64,000 nucleotides of DNA from assembly GCA_900753975.1 (NCBI GenBank), contig CAAEBC010000038.1, positions 4,501-68,500 of the forward strand. The letters run 5' to 3'. The notes beneath the pieces were generated by a model that was not told where the DNA came from, ran no database searches, and was given only the letters and a program-made list of their open reading frames with translations. Made by a program: the position numbers and the translations under genes. Positions 8,996 through 17,917 of this stretch are shown here, piece by piece (the stretch's first letter is position 1; the number at the start of each line of letters is the position of its first letter). The stretch comes from Clostridia bacterium. Its GTDB lineage: Bacteria; Bacillota; Clostridia; TANB77; UBA1234.

Positions 8996-9028
8996 AAAAA
9001 GAACTTCCGAATTTGGAAGTTCTTTTTT
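8996..9028. terminator. Bidirectional terminator
   Basis: Stem GAACTTCC (9001-9008) with GGAAGTTC (9015-9022), A run on the left and T run on the right; it can stop both the gene at 8560 and the minus-strand operon ending at 9032. Confidence 0.85.
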
Positions 9029-9031
9029 TGA

Positions 9032-9964
9032 CTATTCTTTTGTAATTTCTTTTAAAGTACCAAGTCCTGCAAGAGTGTTTGTAGCATCGAAAGGAATAAA
9101 CACTTTGTTTGCACTACCGTTTGCAACTTTTTCTAATGCTTCCAAAGTTTTAATTGCAACTAGTTTGTCATCCGGATTTGAAGCTTTTATAGCACCATAT
9201 ACGTATTCGATTTCTTTTGCTTTAGCTTGTGCTAATTTTTCAATAGCTTCAGCCTCACCGGCAGCTTGAAGGATGGTAGATTGTCTAGCACCTTCAGCTC
9301 TTCTAATTTCAGCTTCTCTGTCAGCATCTGCATCAAGAATTCTTGCTTCTTTTTGACCTTCTGCGATAGTAATAGCAGATTGCTTTTCACCTTCAGCTTG
9401 AAGGATTGCAGCTCTTTTTGTTCTTTCAGCATTCATTTGTTTTTCCATTGCTTCTCTAATATCCTTTGGAGGATCGATGTCTTTTATTTCTACACGATTA
9501 ACTTTACAACCCCATTTGTCTGTAGCTTCATCAAGGATTTGACGAAGTTGGAAGTTGATTTGTTCTCTTGAACTAAATGTGCTATCTAAGTCCATCTTAC
9601 CAACAACGTCACGGATTGTGGTTGTTGTAAGGTATCTGATACCGTTTTGTAAATTTTCAATTTCATAAACAGCTTTTTTAGCATCTGTTATTTGGAAGAA
9701 TACAACTGTATCAATTCTAATTGTAACGTTATCTTTTGTGATAACACTTTGTGGTTGAACGTCCATTGTTTGTTCTTTCAAGCTAACTGTTGCACGAACT
9801 CTATCTAAAAATGGAACGATAATATTTAATCCTGCTGTAGCAGTTTTTAAATATCTACCAACTCTTTCGATAATCATTACTTCTGATTGAGTAACTACTT
9901 TAAATGATTTAATTGCAACTATTAAGATAATTATTATTGCTATAATAAAAAACGTTGGTCCCAT
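9032..9964 (-). CDS. SPFH/Band 7 (stomatin-like) membrane protein
   Basis: A 310-residue stomatin/prohibitin homologue of the QmcA type. It should be anchored by the N-terminal hydrophobic segment (about residues 4-22) with the Band 7 domain following (VIERVGRYLKTATAGLNIIVPF), forming large membrane microdomain oligomers. The C-terminal half is the typical Ala/Glu-rich coiled coil (AEGEKQSAITIAEGQKEARI). The start has AAGGAGG upstream. It lies 29 bases downstream of an NfeD-like gene; the NfeD/SPFH pairing is a well-known operon in bacteria and supports both calls. The precise cellular task is not known. Confidence 0.92.
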   Translation of the reverse strand: MGPTFFIIAIIIILIVAIKSFKVVTQSEVMIIERVGRYLKTATAGLNIIVPFLDRVRATVSLKEQTMDVQPQSVITKDNVTIRIDTVVFFQITDAKKAVYEIENLQNGIRYLTTTTIRDVVGKMDLDSTFSSREQINFQLRQILDEATDKWGCKVNRVEIKDIDPPKDIREAMEKQMNAERTKRAAILQAEGEKQSAITIAEGQKEARILDADADREAEIRRAEGARQSTILQAAGEAEAIEKLAQAKAKEIEYVYGAIKASNPDDKLVAIKTLEALEKVANGSANKVFIPFDATNTLAGLGTLKEITKE

Positions 9965-9993
9965 AGGTTTAAACCTCCTTAAAATTTTAAATT

Positions 9994-10425
9994 TTATACT
10001 TTTTTAACAACTGTTTTAACTCCATCAATTCTAAGTATTTCAACTGTCGAACCTTCTGGAATAATCTCATCATCTTCATCTTCTGTTTTAGCAGACCAAA
10101 TGTCTCCATCGATTTTTATCTGACCTTCTCCTTTTATATTATTTATTGCGTAAGAAACGGTAGCCTTTTTACCAATGATAGAGTACACATTAGTAGGAGT
10201 TGTTTTTGGCTCTACTTTTTTTGCAAACTTTCTTGTGCAAAGTACTAGAATAGTTGATGAAATAGCAAATGTGGCTATTTGAATTAAAAAATTGTCACAG
10301 AAGAAACTTAAGCACATAGAGATTAATGCACCAACTCCATACCAAAATACAAGAAAGCCTTCTGTAGCAATTTCAATTATAAAACATATACCAGCAAGTA
10401 TAAGCCACCATGTCCATATTTCCAT
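9994..10425 (-). CDS. NfeD family membrane protein
   Basis: A 143-residue protein starting at the ATG at 10425 (minus strand), preceded by GGAGGGG; an earlier in-frame ATG at 10458 lacks such a site. Two or three hydrophobic segments fill the first 75 residues (WTWWLILAGICFIIEIATEG, then further helices), followed by a soluble C-terminal beta-rich OB-like domain (IGKKATVSYAINNIKGEGQI ... STVEILRIDGVKTVVKK). This is the short, protease-less NfeD form, which partners the SPFH protein encoded just downstream. Confidence 0.88.
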   Translation of the reverse strand: MEIWTWWLILAGICFIIEIATEGFLVFWYGVGALISMCLSFFCDNFLIQIATFAISSTILVLCTRKFAKKVEPKTTPTNVYSIIGKKATVSYAINNIKGEGQIKIDGDIWSAKTEDEDDEIIPEGSTVEILRIDGVKTVVKKV

Positions 10426-10587
10426 TTTTTCCCCTCCTTTTTCGTGTAATATACACACAATAAAATTATATAATAAACTATTAAAAAAAGAAATAGAAAG
10501 TTTATAAAAAATATATTTATTTTATTGATTTAATGTAAGTTTTTGTATATCATTTAAGTATAAATTTAAGGAGGTACGAAAAGCAAT

Positions 10588-12267
10588 ATGAAAAACATTT
10601 TACTTATAAAAAATATTATAATAATAGTTATAACACTATTTATAGCAATATTTATATTTAAAACAGCTCCTTATTATGAGCCTAGAGAAAAATTTGAAGA
10701 AGGAGTTACGAGGCTTGTTGTAGACAGCAAAGATATTACTAATTCAATAAAAAATAATGTTTTTGTTGAAGATGATGTAATAATGATGCCAAGTAGCCTT
10801 GCAATAAAATATTTTAATATTTATGTATATTATGATGAACCGTATGATACAGCCATCATAACTTCAGCAACAGATGTTGGTAAAGTTAAGCTTGGTGAAA
10901 ATAGAATATATTTAAACGGAAATTATGAATCTTTAAAAGGCACAGTAAAAAAGATAAATGATGTTTTATATGTTCCTATAAGTTCACTTGATAAATTTTA
11001 TGATGCAACAGTTTATTTTGACGAAAAAGTAATTGTAACTACAACTGATGGTTGGGAAAGAATACATACAGTAAAAGTTTCTGAAAAAGAAAAATTAAAA
11101 TCATATAAAAAAGAACTATCTAGAACGACTGGAATTGCAGAGAAAGACGAGCTTTTATATCTTTTTGACGAACAAACAATCAGTGGTGATTACATAGTTG
11201 CTAGAAATGAAAGAGGCGATATAGGATATATAAAATTAGACAAAGTAAAAAATAACGAAACAGTTGCGAATTTATATACTAAACCAGATGAAGTAAAAAG
11301 AAAAGAAAAAATATCACTTGCTTGGGAGTATGCAGAAAACTTTACACCAGATAGAACAGGAGAAGCAAAGATAGAAGGATTAAACATTCTTTCTCCTACA
11401 TGGTTATATTTAAGCAAAGATTATACACTAAAAACAACTACTGATAGTAATTATATAAGATGGGCAAGAAGTAGAAATTATGAGCTTTGGCCAACTTTAA
11501 AAAATGATGGAAGAAGTTTAGAAGAAGTATCGAAATTTGTAAACGATATGAAAGCAAGAGAAAGTTTTATAAATGAAGTTACATCTTATGCTGTTAAAAA
11601 CGGATTTGAAGGTGTAAACATAGATTTTGAATACATGTACAAAAAAGATAAAGATGTATTTTCAGAATTTGTAAGAGAACTTTCAGCAAACTTAAGAAGA
11701 AATAACATAATAGTTTCTGTAGACGTGACAGTTCCAGGAGGAAGTGATAATTATTCACTATGTTACGACAGACCAGCACTTGCAAAAGCAGTAGACTACA
11801 TGATGTTAATGGCTTATGACCAATACGGAACATGGTGCATAGGTACAGAAAAACATGGACCTACAGCTTCATTAGAATGGGTAGAAAGCAACTTAGAAAC
11901 AATGCTTGGATATGAGGGAGTTAGCAAAGAAAAACTAGTTTTGTGTATACCTTTTTATTATAGGTCTTGGCTTGTAAATAAAGATACAGGTAAAACAAAA
12001 ACTACGGCTACATATTATATTAAAGGAGCAAAGGATATTTTAGAAAAGTATAAAAATATCGCAGTTTGGGATGAGGTAGATGGTCAGTATTACGTAGAAA
12101 CTCCAGAAGGCACTTCTATTCGTAAAATTTGGGTAGAAAGCGAAGAGTCATTAAAGAAAAAATTAGAAGCAGCTAAGAAATACGATTTAGCCGGAATTGC
12201 TGCTTGGAGACTTGGTTATGAAAGTAGTGAAGAATGGAAAACAATAAATAATGAATACATGAAATAA
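10588..12267 (+). CDS. Membrane-anchored GH18-type glycosidase with SH3-like region
   Basis: A 559-residue protein with an N-terminal hydrophobic anchor (about 4-24). After it come a copper amine oxidase N-terminal-like domain (about 45-150, repeated beta strands with PSSLAIKYF and VPISSL), an SH3-like stretch (about 195-240), and a C-terminal family 18 glycosyl hydrolase domain (about 250-559). The catalytic signature appears as GVNIDFEYM (DxxDxE-type with the acid E) and the substrate-strand MMLMAYDQYG. Spore-cortex and peptidoglycan hydrolases of the YaaH/SleL group share the catalytic domain. I infer a cell-envelope or spore role. AAGGAGG lies 13 bases before the ATG. Confidence 0.85.
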   Translation: MKNILLIKNIIIIVITLFIAIFIFKTAPYYEPREKFEEGVTRLVVDSKDITNSIKNNVFVEDDVIMMPSSLAIKYFNIYVYYDEPYDTAIITSATDVGKVKLGENRIYLNGNYESLKGTVKKINDVLYVPISSLDKFYDATVYFDEKVIVTTTDGWERIHTVKVSEKEKLKSYKKELSRTTGIAEKDELLYLFDEQTISGDYIVARNERGDIGYIKLDKVKNNETVANLYTKPDEVKRKEKISLAWEYAENFTPDRTGEAKIEGLNILSPTWLYLSKDYTLKTTTDSNYIRWARSRNYELWPTLKNDGRSLEEVSKFVNDMKARESFINEVTSYAVKNGFEGVNIDFEYMYKKDKDVFSEFVRELSANLRRNNIIVSVDVTVPGGSDNYSLCYDRPALAKAVDYMMLMAYDQYGTWCIGTEKHGPTASLEWVESNLETMLGYEGVSKEKLVLCIPFYYRSWLVNKDTGKTKTTATYYIKGAKDILEKYKNIAVWDEVDGQYYVETPEGTSIRKIWVESEESLKKKLEAAKKYDLAGIAAWRLGYESSEEWKTINNEYMK

Positions 12268-12284
12268 ATTTAGCAGTATTTTAA

Positions 12285-12330
12285 GAGACGGCGAGAAAAG
12301 GGGACGGAGGAAAATTCTCGCCGTCCCTTA
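12285..12330. repeat. GC-rich extragenic repeat, copy 1 (variant)
   Basis: Contains the family core GGGACGGAGGAAAATTCTC in plus orientation, flanked by GAGACGGCGAG and CGCCGTCCC, so the whole forms a hairpin (GGCGAGAA with TTCTCGCC). Located after the glycosidase gene, where it may also act as a terminator. Confidence 0.8.
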
Positions 12331-12407
12331 GTTTTAATTGAAAATTAGTTATAAAGTTAAAGGGGAGATAATATATTTAGATTAGATTTTAAAAGGAGGA
12401 ATTAAAT

Positions 12408-13277
12408 ATGTCTTATGCAATAGTTGACTATTCAAATAAAAGCTATTTGGGAATTCTAAAAGTTAGCAGTAATACCATCGGCGAAATTAGCATTTCAATG
12501 CCTCCGTTTAAAAATAATAAATCAAAAAAATATGCACTCAAACTTGTAAAACTATTAAACAAAAATAAAATTGAAAATGTTGTCTTGAGTGAAAAACTAT
12601 TGTCAAACTCTATTTTTTGTGGAGAACTAATAAAAAATAGAAAATACATAGTAACCGGTAGACGATTATATAAAGTCCTACTTTGCAGAATGTTAAATGA
12701 TATTGCTAAACAGATGGACGTAAGCATTCAGAAATTAAAAGTTGTGCTACTTGTGAAAGAATACTCATTAGAAAGTATGGACTTAATTAATAATATAGCC
12801 AAAAATGTTAAATCACTTATCATAGTAACAAACGACGCAGACAGATACAGAAGACTTGCAGAAGAACTTTTCGAAAAATATGGAATAATACTTAAAGTAT
12901 TTGAAAAAGAAAAAACAAATTTCAAATATGCTCATATAGTTATAAATATAGATTTTTTAAGCGAAGAACTAAACAAAATAGCAGTAAACCCAAATTCACT
13001 TGTAATCTGTGGATTTGCAAAAAAATATAAACCAAAGAATAATTTTAATGGAATTGTTATAAAATATGTTGACATTATATCAGGAAGAGAAGAAATACCA
13101 GGAGTTGACAATTTAGCAATTTGCGAAGTCAAAATATACAACTATTTACGAAAGATAAAAGAGAATGACAGAGTTTTTGAAAGAGAAGGGTATAGAATAA
13201 ACGGATATTTTGGCGAAAATGGTAAAATAATGTCAGATGAATTCCTAAAACTGGGAAAAAATATACTTGACAAATAA
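12408..13277 (+). CDS. Unknown protein, possible Rossmann-like core
   Basis: A 289-residue protein, not recognised. AAAAGGAGG precedes the ATG by 8 bases. Alternating hydrophobic strands and helices suggest an alpha/beta fold (KLKVVLLVKEYS, then KSLIIVTNDADRYRRLAEELFEKYG, then FKYAHIVINIDFL), the middle part looking like a nucleotide-binding beta-alpha-beta unit but without a clean GxGxxG. No signal peptide or transmembrane segment. It is placed between a surface hydrolase and greA with about 140 and 100 bases of flanking sequence, so operon membership is uncertain. Codon use is typical of the genome. Confidence 0.7.
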   Translation: MSYAIVDYSNKSYLGILKVSSNTIGEISISMPPFKNNKSKKYALKLVKLLNKNKIENVVLSEKLLSNSIFCGELIKNRKYIVTGRRLYKVLLCRMLNDIAKQMDVSIQKLKVVLLVKEYSLESMDLINNIAKNVKSLIIVTNDADRYRRLAEELFEKYGIILKVFEKEKTNFKYAHIVINIDFLSEELNKIAVNPNSLVICGFAKKYKPKNNFNGIVIKYVDIISGREEIPGVDNLAICEVKIYNYLRKIKENDRVFEREGYRINGYFGENGKIMSDEFLKLGKNILDK

Positions 13278-13379
13278 ATTTTAAATGCGTATCATATAAC
13301 GGTATACATTATAAACATTCATGGAAAGGAAAGTTTTGTTTCCTATACACATGATAAGATAAAAAGGAGATTGATAAAT

Positions 13380-13856
13380 ATGCCACAAAAAGAAACATTA
13401 TTGACATATGAAGGACTAAAAAAATTAGAAGAGGAATTAGAATACTTAAAAACAGAAAAAAGAAGAGAAGTAGCAGAAAGAATTAAAGTTGCACTTGGAT
13501 TTGGAGATTTATCAGAAAACTCAGAATATGATGAGGCAAAAAACGAACAAGCTCAAGTGGAAATGAAAATAGTAGATTTAGAAAACAAACTTAGAAACGT
13601 TAAAATTATCGACGAAGATGAAATAGACACAAAAACAGTTCAAGTTGGTAATACAGTTCAAGTTTTAGATATGGAATACGATGAAAAAATTGATTACACA
13701 ATAGTTGGTTCAGAAGAAGCAGATTTATTAGAAAACAAAATTTCAAACGAATCACCAATCGGCAAAGCTTTACTTGGAAAAAAGAAAAACGAGGTAGTTG
13801 AAGTAGAAGCACCTGGTGGTTTACTTTCTTTTAAGATTTTAAAGATAACAAAATAG
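13380..13856 (+). CDS. greA: Transcription elongation factor GreA
   Basis: A 158-residue GreA, exactly the usual size. It rescues backtracked RNA polymerase by promoting cleavage of the transcript 3' end through the secondary channel. The N-terminal coiled coil carries [20 protein letters not shown] and the tip motif [14 protein letters not shown] with the acidic residues D and E needed for cleavage; here it reads [17 protein letters not shown]. The C-terminal domain ends in the family pattern [23 protein letters not shown] 13380 follows AAGGAG; the TTG at 13371 overlaps that region and is unlikely. Confidence 0.97.
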   Translation: MPQKETLLTYEGLKKLEEELEYLKTEKRREVAERIKVALGFGDLSENSEYDEAKNEQAQVEMKIVDLENKLRNVKIIDEDEIDTKTVQVGNTVQVLDMEYDEKIDYTIVGSEEADLLENKISNESPIGKALLGKKKNEVVEVEAPGGLLSFKILKITK

Positions 13857-13904
13857 TATTAAATCACTATCATTAATTTGTAATGTGAGGTATTTTAAAG
13901 TATG

Positions 13905-13950
13905 TATTGAGATATAAGGGTAAAAGAGGCCCCTGTATCTCAATATTTTT
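13905..13950 (+). terminator. Terminator after greA
   Basis: Arms TATTGAGATA (13905-13914) and TATCTCAATA (13936-13945), with an internal AGGG/CCCT stem, then five T residues. The remaining 160 bases up to 14114 are AT-rich and hold nothing I can name. Confidence 0.8.
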
Positions 13951-14114
13951 ATGTGTAAGTTTTACTTTTTGAAATTTGATATTAAAGTAATTTTTAACAT
14001 TATCTAAACTTGATTTCTTAAAGTAATAGTGCTAATCTAATTTTAGAGAAAATGGTCAATATTTAAAATTGATGGAATACTTGAGTTTGAATTTAAAGTG
14101 TAGGAGAAAAACAT

Positions 14115-15239
14115 ATGATAAAATTTGAAAAAGTCGGAAAATCTTATAAAGAAAAGAAAGTTTTGCAAGATATATCTTTTGATATAGACGACGGAACAAT
14201 CACGACAATAATTGGTGAAAGTGGTTGTGGCAAGACAACTACTTTGAAAATGATTAATAGGTTAATAGAACCATCAACTGGTATTATAACTATTAATGGT
14301 GAAAACATAAAAAGGAAAAACCCAATTAAACTTCGCAGAAATATTGGGTATGTAATACAACAAACAGGGCTGTTTCCACATATGACGGTAAGAGAAAATA
14401 TAGAATTGATTTCAAAACTAGAAGGAAAAAGACAAAATGAAATACATGAACGTACGTTAGAAATGATGAAAATGGTTTCACTTAATCCAGAGGATTTTTT
14501 GGACAGATATCCTTCAGAGCTTTCAGGTGGCCAACAGCAGAGAGTGGGTATAGCAAGAGCATTTGCTACGAATCCAGAAATAATATTGATGGATGAACCG
14601 TTTAGTGCATTAGATCCCATGACTAGAATTTCTTTGCAAGATGAACTTATAAAACTTCAAGAAAAATTTCACAAAACTATTGTATTTGTAACACATGATA
14701 TGGACGAAGCAATAAAGATATCGGACAAGATTGCTATTATGGATAATGGATATTTAGTACAATATGATACTCCAGAGATGATTCTAAAGCATCCAGCTAA
14801 TGAGTTTGTCAAAAGTTTTGTTGGTAATAAAAGAATATGGACATCACCAAATTTAATTAAGGTTGAAGATATAATGATTGAACATCCAGTAACAGGCAGA
14901 CCAAATTTTTCAATATTTTATTGCTTAAATAAAATGAAAATGGCACGTGTAGATAGTTTACTTATTATTGACGAAAATAGAGTATTGAAAGGTATTTTGT
15001 ATGCGTCAGCAATTACAGGAAATGATTTTTCTGATAAAAAGGCAGAAGACTTTATAGAAAATGATTTTGTTGCGGCGAAAATGGGTGATTCTATTGTTGA
15101 ATTGTTAAAAATTGTTGATACAAATAAGATTTCTGTAATTCCGGTAATTGATGAATTTGGAATATTAAAAGGTCTTATAACTAGAAGTAGTTTGATAACT
15201 TCTTTAAGTCAACAATTCTTAGAAGAGGAGGAAAACTAA
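14115..15239 (+). CDS. Osmoprotectant-type ABC importer, ATPase with CBS domains
   Basis: A 374-residue ATP-binding subunit of the OpuCA/ProV type, energising uptake of a quaternary amine or similar solute. Walker A is GESGCGKTT near 35-43, the Q-loop follows, the signature is SGGQQQRVGIARAF, and Walker B ILMDEPFSALDP. After residue 250 there are two CBS modules (IEHPVTGRPNFSIFYCLNKM ... ISVIPVIDEFGILKGLITR), which in this family sense ionic strength or nucleotides. The gene ends two bases before the ATG of the permease fusion gene, so the two are cotranscribed and probably coupled. The substrate is inferred from family only. Confidence 0.92.
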   Translation: MIKFEKVGKSYKEKKVLQDISFDIDDGTITTIIGESGCGKTTTLKMINRLIEPSTGIITINGENIKRKNPIKLRRNIGYVIQQTGLFPHMTVRENIELISKLEGKRQNEIHERTLEMMKMVSLNPEDFLDRYPSELSGGQQQRVGIARAFATNPEIILMDEPFSALDPMTRISLQDELIKLQEKFHKTIVFVTHDMDEAIKISDKIAIMDNGYLVQYDTPEMILKHPANEFVKSFVGNKRIWTSPNLIKVEDIMIEHPVTGRPNFSIFYCLNKMKMARVDSLLIIDENRVLKGILYASAITGNDFSDKKAEDFIENDFVAAKMGDSIVELLKIVDTNKISVIPVIDEFGILKGLITRSSLITSLSQQFLEEEEN

Positions 15240-15240
15240 T

Positions 15241-16798
15241 ATGACATTATTTAATTATTTACAAGAAAACTTCTCACAAGTATTATCATTATTACTTGAA
15301 CATATTGAACTCACTTTGTTATCAGTATTTGTTTCAGTGATGATAGGAATTCCTATTGGAATATTGATTAGTTATATAAAAAAGCTCGGAAAACCAATAA
15401 TTGGTGTTATAAATATTATACAAGCAATCCCATCAATGGCACTATTAGGTTTCATGATTCCGATTTTAGGCATTGGAACTTTACCAGCAGTAGTTATGGT
15501 TGTTTTGTATTCTTTATTACCAATAATCAAAAATACATATACAGGAATAAAGAATATAAATGAACAAACAATTGAAGCTGCTACTGGAATACGGCCTAAC
15601 AAAATGGCAAATATTAACTAGGATTCAAATACCACTGGCTTTTCCAGTGATAATGGCAGGTATAAGGATATCGGCTGTTAGTGCTGTGGGACTTATGACT
15701 CTTTCGGCATTTGTTGGTGCTGGTGGACTAGGCTATCTGGTCTATGCAGGTATTAGGTCTGTTAATAATTCTCAAATTTTAGCAGGAGCTATTCCTGCAT
15801 GTTTATTAGCATTGCTTATTGATTATGTAATGAGTATTATCGAAAACTTAACAACTAATAAAGATAGGCAAGAATCAACTAAAAAGAAAAAAATAATTCA
15901 GAAAATATTTTTGATGTTGATTTGTATCTGCGTAATGTGGCTTTTCTTTTACAATTATTTTGAAAAAAGTGGAAATGAAAATTCAAGATCTATTGTGATT
16001 GGAAGTATGGATTTTACAGAGCAAGAAATTTTATCGTATATGATAGATGAATTAATAGAAAAAAATACAGATATTAAAGTCGAACAAAAACTTTCTCTAG
16101 GTTCTTCTTCTATTGTTTTAGGTGCTATAGCTAAAAATGATATAGATTTATATGTGGATTATACAGGAACGATTTATGGTAGTGTATTAAAGCATCAACC
16201 AAATAGTGATGCAAAAGAAGTATACAATATTTCTAAGAAAGAATTAAAAGAACAATACAATCTTAATATTTTAGATGATTTGAATTTTAATAATACATAT
16301 ACTTTAGCAATAAAAAAAGAAACGAAAGAGAAATATAATATAAAAACAATAAGTGATTTATGTAATGTATCTGAAGAATTGGTATTTTCACCAACATTAA
16401 CATTTATGGAGAGAAACGACTGCTATAAGGGACTAGAAAAAATATATCCTTTAAAATTTAAAGAAGTTATAGCAATAGATGGTTCACCAAGATATGTGGC
16501 ACTAATGAACGGAGAAAGCGATGTTGTAGATGCGTATTCAACAGATGCATTGTTAGAAAAGTTTGATTTATATGTGCTAGAAGATGATAAAGATTTCTTT
16601 TTACCATATAATGCAGTTCCGATAGTAAATGAAAATGTTATGGAAAATCATAAGGAAATAATACCATTACTAAAAAAGTTAAGAATGTCTTTAAGTGATG
16701 ATATAATGAGAAAATTAAATTATGCTGTTGATGAGGAAAAAAGATTACCTTCTGAAGTGGCACACGAATTTTTATTGGAAAATAATTTAATACACTAA
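15241..16798 (+). CDS. ABC importer permease fused to substrate-binding domain, with +1 frameshift at a CGG codon
   Basis: The normal product (518 residues) joins an OpuCB/ProW-like permease (about 1-215) to an OpuCC-like glycine betaine/choline-type binding domain (about 250-518: IVIGSMDFTEQEILSYMIDE, then DLYVDYTGTIYGSVL). The open frame breaks after EAATGI at CGG 15592-15594: zero frame runs into TAG at 15619, while the +1 frame continues as GLTKWQILTRIQIPLAFP, the conserved EAA-loop continuation. Skipping C15592 restores the family sequence with no stop for 400 codons. An ATG at 15560 in the second frame might allow separate translation of the distal part. SD GAGGAGG precedes the start. 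Possibly programmed, possibly an artefact or recent mutation. Confidence 0.8.
15592..15594 (+). other. CGG codon at +1 frameshift site (importer permease)
   Basis: Context ATA CGG C. Reading ATA, skipping C, then GGC gives Ile-Gly-Leu-Thr-Lys-Trp, matching the permease family. The shift must fall between 15586 and 15593. The P-site codon is ATA. Confidence 0.7.
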
Positions 16799-16810
16799 AA
16801 GAATAACTGA

Positions 16811-16840
16811 AATGCCAATCTAAAACGGTTGGCATTTTTT
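16811..16840 (+). terminator. Terminator after the importer operon
   Basis: AATGCCAA (16811-16818) pairs with TTGGCATT (16829-16836), followed by T residues. Confidence 0.85.
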
Positions 16841-17003
16841 ATTTAATATTCTTTGATTAAATTTACATTTAATTTACATTTAGTTTAAAACGTATTAATA
16901 TCTTGCGTATATTATATAGGCGAAAAATAAAAAGCTATGTAACAATAAAGTAACAGTTTATATATCGAAACTAGATTACTGCTCTTATCAAATTTCGATT
17001 AAT

Positions 17004-17152
17004 AAACTTGCACTTTATTAATTTGTGTAACGTTTTACCAGATTTCGCGCATCTAGTAAAACAAAAAGCAAGTTTACGTAGCTTAATTATTTTATAGCCA
17101 TTTCAAAAATGGCTAAAATATGCTAAGCTAGGGGCGCTTTTAAAAGCGCTCC
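17004..17152 (+). other. Three consecutive hairpins before the two-component operon
   Basis: The 400-base gap 16799-17198 holds three compound stems. Hairpin 1: AAACTTGC (17004-17011) with GCAAGTTT (17068-17075), enclosing 17032-17042 with 17052-17062 (GTTTTAC-AGA / TCT-GTAAAAC). Hairpin 2: TAGCTTA (17079-17085) with TAAGCTA (17124-17130), enclosing TAGCCATTT (17095-17103) with AAATGGCTA (17107-17115). Hairpin 3: 17131-17141 with 17142-17152, an 11-base near-perfect palindrome GGGGCGCTTTT / AAAAGCGCTCC. It could be a structured leader of the operon, a small RNA or a miniature repeat element. No T tract follows, so it is not a plain terminator. Confidence 0.6.
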
Positions 17153-17198
17153 AATGCAATGCATAAAAGCTTTACTTATATTTAAGGAGGATGGTTCT

Positions 17199-17900
17199 TT
17201 GAAAAAGGTTCTTGTTGTAGATGATGATAAAAACATATGTGAGTTATTAAAATTGTATTTAAATAAAGAAGGTTTTGAAACATATTTTGCTTATGATGGA
17301 AGCGAAGCAGTAACATCTGCAAAAGAAAATGAACCAGATATAATCATTTTAGATGTTATGATGCCAGTAATTAACGGTTGGGAAGCTTGTAAATTAATTA
17401 GACAATTTTCAGATGTTCCAATCATAATGCTAACAGCTTTGGATACTACAGAAAATAAAGTTCAAGGACTTAATATTGGTGCTGATGATTATATAGTAAA
17501 GCCATTTGAACCAGTTGAGGTAATCGCGCGAATTAATGCACATTTAAGAAGAGCTGATAAATCATTAGGCGATGATACTGAAGAAAATAAACATGAAACT
17601 AAACTTGTTGTTGATAATATAGACATTGATTTAGATAAATACGAAGTAAAATTAGACGGTAAGATTGTAAAAGATCTTAAACCTAAAGAAATTCAACTTT
17701 TGTATTTCTTTATGAGCAATAAAAATCAAGTATTTACTAGAGAACAACTTTTAGATAAAGTATGGGGGTATGAATACTTTGGTGGAACAAGAACGGTTGA
17801 CGTTCATATAAAATCTTTAAGAGAAAAGTTAAAGAGTAAGAAAAGTAAGTGGGAAATAAAGACAATATGGAATGTAGGATATAAATTTGAAATTAAGTAG
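17199..17900 (+). CDS. OmpR-family response regulator
   Basis: A 233-residue DNA-binding response regulator. The start is TTG 17199, eight bases after AAGGAGG; the upstream ATG at 17154 would add a 15-residue extension across the ribosome site and is rejected. The receiver domain (about 1-118) begins KKVLVVDDDKNICELL with the acidic pocket DD, the phosphoacceptor Asp in IIILDVMMPVINGWEA, Thr in IIMLTALD and Lys in DDYIVKPF. The C-terminal winged helix (about 135-233) ends KTIWNVGYKFEIK with GGTRTVDVHIKSLREKL. It forms an operon with the kinase gene 17 bases downstream. Confidence 0.95.
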   Translation: MKKVLVVDDDKNICELLKLYLNKEGFETYFAYDGSEAVTSAKENEPDIIILDVMMPVINGWEACKLIRQFSDVPIIMLTALDTTENKVQGLNIGADDYIVKPFEPVEVIARINAHLRRADKSLGDDTEENKHETKLVVDNIDIDLDKYEVKLDGKIVKDLKPKEIQLLYFFMSNKNQVFTREQLLDKVWGYEYFGGTRTVDVHIKSLREKLKSKKSKWEIKTIWNVGYKFEIK

Positions 17901-17917
17901 TAAGAATGGAGATACAT

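Noticed and set aside
15560..16798. Second half of the importer gene as an independent gene from ATG 15560
   Set aside because: It starts in the middle of the permease EAA-loop region, its first residues do not match the family, and the family norm is one continuous fusion; reinitiation remains possible but is not the simplest reading.
17154..17198. Upstream ATG that would extend the response regulator by 15 residues
   Set aside because: The extension covers the AAGGAGG site and lacks homology to receiver domains; TTG 17199 has ideal spacing.
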